Origin: CAXTSE01 sp035554115
Lineage (GTDB): Bacteria; Actinomycetota; Actinomycetes; Actinomycetales; Microbacteriaceae
Assembly (NCBI GenBank): GCA_035554115.1
Contig: DATMIW010000025.1
Location: 1 to 21,300 of the forward strand
Reading direction: 5' to 3'
DNA length: 21,300 nt
Positions 7,431 through 15,900 of the stretch are shown piece after piece (the stretch's first letter is position 1; each line of letters begins with the position of its first letter). The notes under the pieces were generated by a model. That model was given only the letters and a program-made list of their open reading frames with translations, was not told the DNA's origin and ran no database searches. The position numbers were made by a program, and so were the translations under genes.

Positions 7431-8465
7431 CTCCTGTGCGCGCCCGCGCGATGCGCGCGCACGCTCCGTCAGGGAAGGATCCGCAACCAGCGTCAGGACG
7501 GCGGCGGCCACATCCGGCCCACCCGACAGCTCCACGACGTACGGCCATTCGATCGAGCGCATGAGCGGCTCGAACTTGCGGGAGTAGGCCATGGCGATTG
7601 CGGGCACGCCGGTCGAAAGCGCGTTCAAGCAGGCGTGCATCCTCGCCCCGATCACGACATTCGCTGAAGCGATAAGCGCTCGCGCGTCGTCAAGCTCCTC
7701 GGGAACGACAAGGTCGATTCTCCCGTCGAATTCGGCGAGCAGCTCGCGTGCCGTCGGCACATCATTGTCGTGATCGCCCGAGTCGAGGACGTGAGGAAGC
7801 AGGGTGACTCGTCGGCCATTCGCCAGCAACCCCTCGATGACCTCGCGCACCGCCGAACGATAGGCACGGTGATCGACATGGGAGTTGCTGTTCCACAGCA
7901 GCCCCGACACATTGAGCACGACGTCGTGCGCGTCGGCGGGCACCGGCTGGTTGATGCCGAACACCAGATCCGTCACCGTCGCATCCACCCGGCGACCGAG
8001 ACGGCGAGCGGATGCTTCGCTCGCGGGATCGCGCGAGAACACCCGCGCAGAGCGCCGCAGATTGCGTCGCGCGAGCAGTCGCCCCCGCGTCGTGGTGAAC
8101 GGTCCGAAGGTCTGCGGTGCCATGACGACCGGTGTGCCAGCCTGCCGTGCGAACTCGTGAACGAGCGACATCACCGTGTGGCGGCGAAGGCCGTAGATAT
8201 CGGCGAAGCTGTCGCCCGATCGGGTATCCCAAATCAGGTCAAAAGTGCGGAAGTACTCTTGCATCCCCAGCCGACCCGTGATGCGCTCGCGCAGGAGAGC
8301 CCGTGGACTGCCCCACGGGATCGTCGCGGGTCGCTGCCCGAAGTCCGCAAAGGTGAATTCTGCGTCCGGCCAGACCGTGGCAAGCAGATCACGGGAGCCT
8401 CGGGCAAGTGCGCGGACGCCCAGGTTGGGATTCAATTCGCTCGCCCAGAGGATGAGAATCCGCAT
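7386..8465 (-). CDS. Polysaccharide pyruvyl transferase family protein
   Basis: Family members move a pyruvyl group from phosphoenolpyruvate to a sugar as a ketal, adding negative charge to the polymer. The 359-residue protein starts MRILILWASELNPNLGVRAL, the usual Rossmann-like opening with an N-x-G region. FDLIWDTRSGDSFADIYG lies near 76, VVMAPQTFGPF near 114, and the conserved C-terminal motif GARMHACLNALSTGVPAIAM near 274-293, where family members have R-x-H-A. The ATG at 8465 has a GAGAGG sequence upstream. It follows the phosphatase gene by 38 bases on the same strand and likely shares its transcript. The 3' end overlaps the kinase gene on the other strand by 45 bases. The acceptor sugar is unknown. 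Confidence 0.9.
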   Translation of the reverse strand: MRILILWASELNPNLGVRALARGSRDLLATVWPDAEFTFADFGQRPATIPWGSPRALLRERITGRLGMQEYFRTFDLIWDTRSGDSFADIYGLRRHTVMSLVHEFARQAGTPVVMAPQTFGPFTTTRGRLLARRNLRRSARVFSRDPASEASARRLGRRVDATVTDLVFGINQPVPADAHDVVLNVSGLLWNSNSHVDHRAYRSAVREVIEGLLANGRRVTLLPHVLDSGDHDNDVPTARELLAEFDGRIDLVVPEELDDARALIASANVVIGARMHACLNALSTGVPAIAMAYSRKFEPLMRSIEWPYVVELSGGPDVAAAVLTLVADPSLTERARASRGRAQELLGRAVLLLRSGVS

Positions 8466-8503
8466 GCCTCGCCTCTCGGTCTCTCCGCCGGTTGGCGAGG
8501 TCC

Positions 8504-9124
8504 TTATTTTATGGTCAGCCGCGCGAGTGAATCGCCGATTGCGGCAGCGGACTCCCGTGCATATCCAATGACGGCGTTATGCCGCTTGCGCCGCTCACCG
8601 TGCGCGTCAGGGATATCGAGCGGATCAATGACCTTCAGCCGCAAACGCGCAGGCAAGCGCTCCAGCGTGTGGGGAGCTCCGCGGTATCCGTTCATGAGGG
8701 CGATCAGCTCGGATGCCGTGATCGGCTCGTCCGGTGCCTCAAGCTCCAGCAGCTCTGCCATCACCTCCGCCGCTTCGACGAGCGTGAAGAATCGGTCTCG
8801 CAGCTCGGGATGCGCACGGGCGAGTCCCGAGCGCAATTCGGTCGTCGCCGCAAGCACCATGTCGAAGCCGGCGACATCTACCTCGCGCAGTTTGCGCGAG
8901 CGGAAGTCTTGTGCAAACCGGGCCGAGACCGCCTGCTCACCCTCGCCGTCGATCTGCGAGGCGGCCGCCTCACAGAAAGAAGCGCCTGCTACGGCATGCA
9001 TCCCAGCGCTTTCGACGCGCGCGCCGGGCAGCCGACCCTGCAGTTCGAATTGAGCAGAGGGCGACCGGCAGACGTTTCCGTCGCACACCACAAGGATCGA
9101 GAAGGACTCGGGAGGCCACTCCAT
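8504..9124 (-). CDS. Low-molecular-weight protein tyrosine phosphatase (Wzb-like)
   Basis: This phosphatase likely removes phosphate from the BY-kinase encoded nearby, completing the kinase/phosphatase switch of EPS export. The 206-residue protein has the catalytic loop CDGNVCRSP at residues 14-22, with Cys14 as nucleophile and Arg20 in the C-x5-R motif. The segment DPLDIPDAHGE at about 167-177 supplies the probable catalytic aspartate (Asp173). It is somewhat longer than the usual 150-160 residues, with extra helix-rich sequence at about 115-160. The start is uncertain: ATG 9124 and ATG 9136 are both in frame and neither has a Shine-Dalgarno sequence, so the transcript may be leaderless. Its promoter region is shared with the divergent FrhB-like gene. 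Confidence 0.9.
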   Translation of the reverse strand: MEWPPESFSILVVCDGNVCRSPSAQFELQGRLPGARVESAGMHAVAGASFCEAAASQIDGEGEQAVSARFAQDFRSRKLREVDVAGFDMVLAATTELRSGLARAHPELRDRFFTLVEAAEVMAELLELEAPDEPITASELIALMNGYRGAPHTLERLPARLRLKVIDPLDIPDAHGERRKRHNAVIGYARESAAAIGDSLARLTIK

Positions 9125-9136
9125 GATCCGGAGCAT

Positions 9137-9183
9137 ACCGCGGTGAGGAAGTGCACCGCGGCCTCCTGAAGTGCACCGCGGCC
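9137..9183. repeat. Short direct repeats in divergent promoter region (candidate operators)
   Basis: The 16-base sequence GAAGTGCACCGCGGCC occurs at 9148-9163 and again at 9168-9183, a 20-base period. A third core copy, ACCGCGG, lies at 9137-9143 within the palindrome ACCGCGGT. The three cores start at 9137, 9155 and 9175, so they fall roughly on one face of the helix. They lie between the phosphatase and FrhB-like genes. Function as regulator sites is inferred. Confidence 0.6.
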
Positions 9184-9223
9184 ATAGAATGCCTCCACGT
9201 GATGCAATAGCCGAAAGGTCCTC

Positions 9224-10432
9224 GTGAACCCGATCACCGACCAGCGCGAGCGTGTATCGCTCGACGTCAAGGTCGCGAGCGTGCTCTCGAATGACTCCTG
9301 CAGTGGATGCGGTGCCTGCACCCTTCTCGACAGCGGCCTCACCATGCGCGAAAGCGCCGAAGGCTATTTGCGGCCGGTCCGGGTCGAGGGTGGATCGATC
9401 ACGAGCGGCGCCGCATCCCGATTCAGCACGGTGTGCCCGGGGGTGACGGTGCGGGCCAACACCTCGGCGGGCACCCGGCCGCATCCGACGATGGGTGCAT
9501 ATGTCGGCGTCTGGAAGGCATGGGCGACAGACCCCGAGATCCGATATCACGGAAGCAGCGGCGGGACTCTCACCGCGCTCAGCACCTGGTTGCTCGAAAC
9601 GGGGCAGGCCGCCCGCGTGACCGGGGCTGCCGCGGGGGTGAACCCTCGTCGGTCGGTGCCGGTGACCTTGAGCAGCCGCGCGGATGCTCTTGCTGCGGCG
9701 GGATCCCGCTACACCCCGGTTGCGGCGCTCGCTAACCCTGAGGTGCTGGCAGCAGACACCGTCATCATCGGCAAACCGTGTGAGGCGAGCGCCATTTCGG
9801 AACTGCATGACGGTGACCCGCTGGTGCTGTCGTTCTTCTGCGCGGGAACGCCGAGCGCCCGCGCAACCGATCAGCTGCTCCGCGAACTGCAGATCGAGGA
9901 TGCGGCGCCCGTCGATGAGCTCTGGTATCGCGGTCGTGGATGGCCGGGCGAGTTCACGGCGACCTCGGGATCGACGACGGTGCGCGCGGACTACGACGAA
10001 GCCTGGGGGCGGGTTCTCGGCCCCACGACTCAGTGGCGCTGCAAGGTCTGTGCGGACGGCGTCGGCGAGCGCGCGGACATCGTCGCGGCCGACCACTGGG
10101 AGGTCGACGAGCGCGGCTATCCCTCTTTCGCCGAAGGCGCTGGAGTCAGCGCCCTCATCGCGCGCACACCGCGCGGGCTCGAGACGATCATGCGGGCGGT
10201 CGCCGACGGCGTGATCCATATCGAGGCGCTCACCATGGACTCCCTCGCGGCCGTCCAGCCGCTGCAGCGAGACCGCCGGCGGTTCCTGGCAGCCCGTCTC
10301 ATGGGATCTCGCCTGGCAGGTCGTCGTACGCCGAAATACCGCGGCTTCGGTCTTCTCGCACTGTCGCTGAGTTCGCCGCGGCAAGCCGTGAGAGTGCTGC
10401 GGGGAACCTTCCGGCGGGTGCGCCAGCGATGA
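9224..10432 (+). CDS. FrhB-like (coenzyme F420 hydrogenase/dehydrogenase beta subunit family) iron-sulfur protein
   Basis: The 402-residue protein resembles the FrhB/FdhB family, which binds iron-sulfur clusters and flavin and moves electrons between ferredoxin-like donors and F420 or other substrates. Cysteines lie at 26, 29 and 32 (CSGCGAC) and 71 (VCPG), then in GKPCEAS (186), SFFCAGTPS (206) and RCKVC (273, 276). RYHGSSGGTLTAL near 107 and ERADIVAADHW near 282 also match the family. The GTG at 9224 has AAAGG 5 bases upstream. The stop overlaps the flippase start by ATGA. Homologues are known in polysaccharide loci with pyruvyl transferases and flippases, but their reaction there is, to my knowledge, not settled. 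A redox step on a sugar or lipid-linked intermediate is inference. Confidence 0.85.
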   Translation: MNPITDQRERVSLDVKVASVLSNDSCSGCGACTLLDSGLTMRESAEGYLRPVRVEGGSITSGAASRFSTVCPGVTVRANTSAGTRPHPTMGAYVGVWKAWATDPEIRYHGSSGGTLTALSTWLLETGQAARVTGAAAGVNPRRSVPVTLSSRADALAAAGSRYTPVAALANPEVLAADTVIIGKPCEASAISELHDGDPLVLSFFCAGTPSARATDQLLRELQIEDAAPVDELWYRGRGWPGEFTATSGSTTVRADYDEAWGRVLGPTTQWRCKVCADGVGERADIVAADHWEVDERGYPSFAEGAGVSALIARTPRGLETIMRAVADGVIHIEALTMDSLAAVQPLQRDRRRFLAARLMGSRLAGRRTPKYRGFGLLALSLSSPRQAVRVLRGTFRRVRQR

Positions 10433-11934
10433 GCGAACAGCCCCTCGAACAGCCCCTCTCCCAACGCGCCGCACGCGGGGCCATCTTCACGGTGGTGTCT
10501 CAGGGCGCCGGATTGCTCGTGCAGCTGACCTCTGTCGTCGTTTTGGCACGGCTCCTCTCCCCCCATGACTACGGCTTGGTCGCGATTGTTCTAGTCGTTG
10601 TGGCATTCGGTGAAACCTTCCGCGACCTGGGGCTGTCATCCGCATCCGTGCAGGCCAAAATCCTGACAAAACGGCAGCGCGACAATCTCTTCTGGATCAA
10701 CGGCGGCATCGGCCTCGTGCTCGCACTCCTCGTCTTTTTTGCCTCGGGGCTCATTGCCGCCGTCACCAAGTCGCCGGACGTCACCCAGGTCGCTCAGGTG
10801 CTCTCCCTGACCTTCCTCGTCAACGGCCTGACCACGCAATATCGCGCGAGCCTGCTCCGCAGCCTGCGCTTTCGGGCCCTGATGATCGTCGACATCTCGG
10901 CGGGCGTGCTCGCCCTGACACTGGCGATCCTCGCGGCGGTGGCGGGCTTCGGCTATTGGGCGCTCGTTGTGCAGCAGCTGGGCCTCGTCACCTTCGGGAT
11001 GCTGGGGGTCGTGATCGCGGCGCGCTGGATTCCGGGTCTTCCGAATCGCGAAGGCGACATCCGTGGGTTCCTTCGATTCGGGTGGAACCTCGTGGGCTCA
11101 CAGCTCATCGCCTACCTGTCCTCGAACATCGACACGCTCACGGTGGCATTTCGCTTCGGAACCGTTTCCCTCGGCTTCTACAACCGGGCGTTCCAGCTCG
11201 TCATGACCCCGGTCAACCAAATCCGCGGGCCCATGACGACTGTGGCCCTTCCGGTCCTCGCGCGCATCCAGGATGCCCGCGAGCGATTCAACGAGTACGT
11301 GCTCGTCGGCCAACTGGCTCTCAGCTATCCCCTCTGCCTGGCCCTCGGGGCGGTCGCCGTGCTGGCGGATCCGCTCGTCCTGGTCGCGCTTGGGCCGCAG
11401 TGGGGGCCATCCGGTCCCATCCTGCGGCTGCTGGCGACCTCGGCGATGTTCCAGACGCTGGCGTACGTGGGCTACTGGGTCTACGTGTCGCGCGGTCTCG
11501 GCAAGTCGCTCTTCCGTTTCTCGATGGTGAGCGCGGCCATCCGGATCGCGTGCATTCTGATTGGATCGCAGTGGGGCGTCATCGGGGTCGCATTCGGCTT
11601 CATGATCGGCCCGGCCATCAACTGGCCGATTTCGCTCGGCTGGCTCTCGCGCGTCACCGAGGTGCCGACCCGCCGCCTGTATCTGGGCGCCTTCCGGGTG
11701 TTGGGCCTGGTCGCCGTGTCGGCAACGGCAGCGTGGGTCGTGCTGCTTTTCCTGACTGACCTGAGCATGGTCGCCCGCCTCGTGATCGGGCTCGCGAGCT
11801 ACCTCCTCGTCGTCGCGCTCGCCCTCCTCGTGCCCCGCTATCGAGAGGATGCGGCGACCCTGCTCTCGATCGCGAAGATCATGCGCGGCCCGAAACGCCT
11901 CGCACGCGATCCGCTCGCTCACGAGCAGCTCTGA
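10429..11934 (+). CDS. Wzx-type polysaccharide flippase (MOP superfamily)
   Basis: This integral membrane protein of 501 residues likely flips the lipid-linked repeat unit to the outer face of the membrane. It has a family-typical opening, SQRAARGAIFTVVSQGAGLLVQLTSVV with ARLLSPHDYGLVAI close behind, seen in WzxC-like polysaccharide exporters. Some 12-14 hydrophobic segments are spaced along the chain. SLGFYNRAFQLVMTPVNQIRGP near 245 is another recognisable stretch of this subfamily. The ATG overlaps the FrhB-like stop by ATGA, which suggests translational coupling, and no strong ribosome binding site is seen. It is followed 16 bases later by the fucosyltransferase-like gene. Confidence 0.93.
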   Translation: MSEQPLEQPLSQRAARGAIFTVVSQGAGLLVQLTSVVVLARLLSPHDYGLVAIVLVVVAFGETFRDLGLSSASVQAKILTKRQRDNLFWINGGIGLVLALLVFFASGLIAAVTKSPDVTQVAQVLSLTFLVNGLTTQYRASLLRSLRFRALMIVDISAGVLALTLAILAAVAGFGYWALVVQQLGLVTFGMLGVVIAARWIPGLPNREGDIRGFLRFGWNLVGSQLIAYLSSNIDTLTVAFRFGTVSLGFYNRAFQLVMTPVNQIRGPMTTVALPVLARIQDARERFNEYVLVGQLALSYPLCLALGAVAVLADPLVLVALGPQWGPSGPILRLLATSAMFQTLAYVGYWVYVSRGLGKSLFRFSMVSAAIRIACILIGSQWGVIGVAFGFMIGPAINWPISLGWLSRVTEVPTRRLYLGAFRVLGLVAVSATAAWVVLLFLTDLSMVARLVIGLASYLLVVALALLVPRYREDAATLLSIAKIMRGPKRLARDPLAHEQL

Positions 11935-11950
11935 AAGTCGGCAGGCAGCT

Positions 11951-12823
11951 ATGGCGTCCCATCCACTCACGGTGCTCTCCGCGCCCTCTCTGGTCGCTGT
12001 GACGGGCAAACGGCACGGCCTGGGCAACAGGGTACGTGTCGTGCTCGGGGCGCGCTCCCTGGCGCGTGCAGAGGGCCGACGATTCTTCTACACCTGGAGT
12101 ACCGGCGCCGACTTCGGGGCCCGATTCGACCAGCTGTGGCAGATCGACGACGCCACGATCCCCCGTGTAGCTGCGCGCATCCTGTCGGCTCGGTTCCCTT
12201 TCCGCGACGAGAAACTCGAATGGCTCGATGACGCGGTACGGGCCGAGCGCGTCGTGCAGATTCGAACCCCCCATGCGCTCCACCTGCCGTCGAACGCGGT
12301 CCCCTGGGCGAGCGACCTCCAAAATCTGCACCCCGTTGAGCCGGTCGCAACGCGAGTGTCCGAGTTCTTCGACGCACATTTCGTATCGGCACCGTATGTC
12401 GGCGTCATGGTGAGAGCGCACCCGAACTCGCACCACCTGACGCTGCGCGAATCTCCCATTGACTGGTACCTGACGCGGATGCAGCAGATCCGCCGACGGC
12501 ATCCCGACATTCGGTTCTTTGTGTCGGCCGACACGGTCGAGGCGCAGCAGCGGGTCGTCGAAGCGGTGCCCGGATCGTTCGCGCTCAGCGACAAGGGTGG
12601 CTACAACACCACGCGGGCCCTGCAGTCGTCGGTTGCTGACCTGTACCTGTTGGCGAGCTCGACCCACATTCTCGCCCCATACTTTTCGAGTTTCCCCGAA
12701 CTGTCACAGAAGCTGGCCGGAGCTGATCTCGCTCTCGAGACGTCCCATACGACACCCGTCGAGGATTTCGCTCTGATGATCGTGAACGACCCTACTCAGC
12801 CTCACCGCCGTCACCTGGCGTAG
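11951..12823 (+). CDS. Fucosyltransferase-like (NodZ/GT11-like) putative glycosyltransferase
   Basis: The 290-residue protein resembles the GT-B fucosyltransferase superfamily in three places. KRHGLGNRVRVVLGARSLA (~20-38) matches the Gly-Leu-Gly-Asn-Arg opening, with RRFFYTW close by. VGVMVRAHPNSH (~150-161) stands where the family has an H-x-R-x-G motif for GDP-sugar binding. FFVSADTVEAQ (~189-199) and a late ADLYLLASSTHILAPYFSSF (~229-248) fit the rest. Here the key position reads V-M-V-R-A and lacks the canonical histidine and glycine, so the donor may not be GDP-fucose. ATG 11951 was chosen because the frame upstream overlaps the flippase and looks unlike protein. It is the last gene of a three-gene unit ending at a terminator. 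Confidence 0.65.
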   Translation: MASHPLTVLSAPSLVAVTGKRHGLGNRVRVVLGARSLARAEGRRFFYTWSTGADFGARFDQLWQIDDATIPRVAARILSARFPFRDEKLEWLDDAVRAERVVQIRTPHALHLPSNAVPWASDLQNLHPVEPVATRVSEFFDAHFVSAPYVGVMVRAHPNSHHLTLRESPIDWYLTRMQQIRRRHPDIRFFVSADTVEAQQRVVEAVPGSFALSDKGGYNTTRALQSSVADLYLLASSTHILAPYFSSFPELSQKLAGADLALETSHTTPVEDFALMIVNDPTQPHRRHLA

Positions 12824-12828
12824 GCAAA

Positions 12829-12863
12829 CGAAACGGCCGCGGATCCCGTCCACGGCCGTTTCG
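12829..12863. terminator. Bidirectional intrinsic terminator between convergent units
   Basis: CGAAACGGCCG at 12829-12839 pairs perfectly with CGGCCGTTTCG at 12853-12863 across a 13-base loop. It lies 5 bases after the fucosyltransferase-like stop and about 30 bases after the stop of the convergent secreted-protein gene. There is no long T-tract, which is common for GC-rich actinobacterial terminators. Confidence 0.8.
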
Positions 12864-12900
12864 CTCCCTGCCCCTACTGCGTCTCCCTGCCCCTACTGCG
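12864..12900. repeat. Tandem duplication spanning the 3' end of the secreted-protein gene
   Basis: CTCCCTGCCCCTACTGCG occurs at 12864-12881 and again at 12883-12900, a 19-base period with one spacer base. The second copy contains the stop codon (12893-12895, minus strand) of the large secreted-protein gene. It looks like a recent local duplication. Confidence 0.8.
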
Positions 12901-15900
12901 CAGTGAGGGCGGAAACCTTCGTCACAACCGGCCCGTTGGTTGCCGTGCCGGCGGTGTAGGTCGAGATTCCCAGTTGACCCGCGACCTGAAGGGAGGCTTC
13001 CGTGTCCGTCACGGTGGTGGTCCACGTGGCGGGTTCAGGCGTTCCGTCGGGCCAGACTTTGCCGTTCAGCGTCGTCGTGCCGCCGGAAGTAGAGAGGCTG
13101 AACCGCACGTTGAGCACGCTGCCCGCCGTGTAGGTGTAGCCGGTGAGGACCTTCGACGCGAACAGCGTCTCGGTGGTGCCGACAGTCTTCGCCAGGTTGA
13201 CTGTCACGACCCCTGTAGCGGAGACGCGCGCCTTCAGGTGGTAGTCCCCTGCAGCGGTACGACGGGCGAGGAAGTTGAAGTGCGTTCCTCCCCCGTTCGC
13301 AACGACGCTGTTCGAGAACGAAACCCGTGCGTCAAGATCCTTGGCGCTCGTGCCGGTCAGGGTGGTGATCCTGGTCGATCCTGCCGCACCGGTCAGCTGA
13401 CCGAAGCCGCTGGCGACTGACAGGCCGGTTCCTGTGCTCCAGGTCCCTCCGATCGGGGCGGTTCCCCATGAGCTCGGAAGGGTTCGGGCGAAGTCGTCCT
13501 GAGCCAGATACACAACTGACGTTGTGACGACCGATTTCGCATCGCTACCCGTTGAACCGATGCTGTCCGTCACGACGAGAGTCACCGTGTACGTACTTGC
13601 AGCGGCATATGTGTGGCTTGCCGTGACGCCGGTGCCATGAGCTGACCCGTCACCCCAGTTCCAGTCGTAGCTCAGGGTGGCGCCGTCCGACGCTTGCGAT
13701 GCACCAGCATCCACCGACAGCGTGAGCGCTGTCGCTGACGCCGTGAATGATGCCGTCGGTGCCGCGTGGGTCACGGACACTGTCGTCGTCGCTGCAGCGC
13801 TCGTCGCGCCTTGGCTGTCAGTCACCACAAGCGACACCGTGTAATTACCGGGGGCCGCGTAAAGGTGAGACGGATTGGCAATGGTCGAGGTCGTTCCGTC
13901 GCCGAAGGCCCACTGGTAGCCCGTGATCGTCGCGCCGTCGAATGCGGTGGATCCCGTTCCACTGAAGGTGCCCGTCAGCCCGCTTGTCGACGACACGATG
14001 TTCGCGTTCGGCGCCGTGTGAGGCGCTGTGGCCACGACGCTCTGCGTCGACGTCCCGGTGAGGCCGGAGCTGCTCGTGACCGTCAGGACCACCGAATATG
14101 TTCCGGGGGCCGCGTAGGCGTGAGTCGGCTGCGCACCGGTTCCCGTCGAACCGTCACCAAAGTTCCATGCGTACGAGAGCGTCTGTCCGCTGGGTGCCGT
14201 CGATCCCGTCCCATCGAATGCGACGGACTGGTTCGTCACGACGCTCGTGAATGACGCAGTCGGAGCAATCGCTCCGCGCCCGAGCGCGTTGTGTGTCGAC
14301 GCCTGCGATGCGGTCAGGGCCATCGGGTACACCGCGAACTCGTCCAGCTGGCCGGAGAAGTTCTTGGAACTCGGCTGGTCGGGCCATCCGCTGAGGCTGT
14401 CTCCGCCCAATCGCCAGTACCCGGGGTAGGACTGCGCGCCGGTCGCGCTGTTGGTTCCGATCAGCTGACCGTCAATGTAGAGCGCCATACCGTTCGGACC
14501 CTGGGTGCCCACGACGTGGTGCCAGGCGTTGTTGTTGTAGGCCGAGGAACTCTTGATCACCTTGGTTCCGCCGTCGAAATTGCCGTATTCAATACGACCG
14601 TTATTGGTCATGTAGATATGACGGTCGTAGTTGGCGGAGGTGCCCGTCGGAGAGCTGCCGTACCCGGCGAGCTTTCCGCCCGAATTGGTTGTCGTCTTGA
14701 ACCACACCTCGATCGAGTAGGCCGGAGTGGTCGGGACGTTCGTCGGCGTGTAGATGTTCGACGACCCACTACCGGTGAAGTTCGACGCGACCGAGGGGTC
14801 ACCGCTGAGGGCGCCCGTCGAGGTGCTCGTCACCGCGGATCCGATGGTGCCGTCGTTCAGTCCTGCCCAGTCAGACTCCACCGGGCCGCTCGGGGTTCCC
14901 AGGCGCCAGAACAGGCTCGCGCCGTCGTTGAGAACTGCCGACGGGTACGGTGTCGGCGACACCGAGCTGACGGTCACCGGAATCCAATTGCTGGCGGCAA
15001 CGGTGCCCGCGGGATCTGCCGCAGTTATTCGATATTGCTGCTCAGAACCGGCCGGAAGGCCCGAGTCTGTGAAAGTCAACGCAGGTTGGTTCCAGTACAT
15101 CGAGACAGCGGTCGTCGTCGCGATCGGCGCGGCGGTGCCCAGACGATACAGCTTGTACGTGAGGGTCAGGTCGTCACGATCCCAGTTGGCGGGGATGGAC
15201 ACCCGCACGCTTCCTGCAGCGTTCGACTTCGCCGTCATCCCGGTCCAACGGTCACCGGCAAGCCGAGGTCCGTCCGTGTCGGGAACATTATTCGCAAACC
15301 TCGCAATACCCTGCTGAGTTTGGCCGTTCACATAGGGGAATTCGCCGCCCACCAGCAGGTACGTGCCGTTACCGGTCATCGTCCAGCCTGCCTGACCGCC
15401 AGCACCATCGCCCGTGAAGGTTCCTGTCGTCCAGTCCGGGAACCAGTCGATCGCGGCGGGGGCCGGGTAGCCCGACCAGTCAGCGTAGATGCTGTTCACA
15501 TAGGGAGACCGGGTGAGCGTGCCCTTTGCCGCTGCCGTGTAGGCGGTGGCGTTGCGCATGTAGAGGCTCGACGGATTCGACTGCGGCGGGCCACCCATTG
15601 TGGAGCACTCATGCTGGTGGCTCGTGGTGTACACATTGATGCCATCCGAGTACACGCCGTAGTGGTCGCCGTGGCAGTCAGCGATCCAGTTGATGTTGCC
15701 CGTCTCGCCTTCTGCCGCGAATGTGCCCTCAAGGTTTCCGACGGTCTTGTTGGCAAAGACCCAGCCTGTGCCGTACACCGAGGTCTGGTCTGTCGAGAGT
15801 GCCCAGATGCCGGCCCGTCCCGCGTAGGTTCCCGTACCCATGCCGTTGATCACTGTCGCTGGCGCGGCCCACGGAACCAATGCTCCCGAGGCCGGGTCGA

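Noticed and set aside
7770..9053. A 427-codon plus-strand open frame across the pyruvyl transferase and phosphatase genes
   Set aside because: It is antisense to two genes with clear catalytic motifs and has no recognisable domain.
9125..10474. A long open frame on the minus strand that would extend the phosphatase by about 450 residues
   Set aside because: The extension is antisense to the FrhB-like gene and is Arg-rich without structure; the real domain starts at 9124 or 9136.
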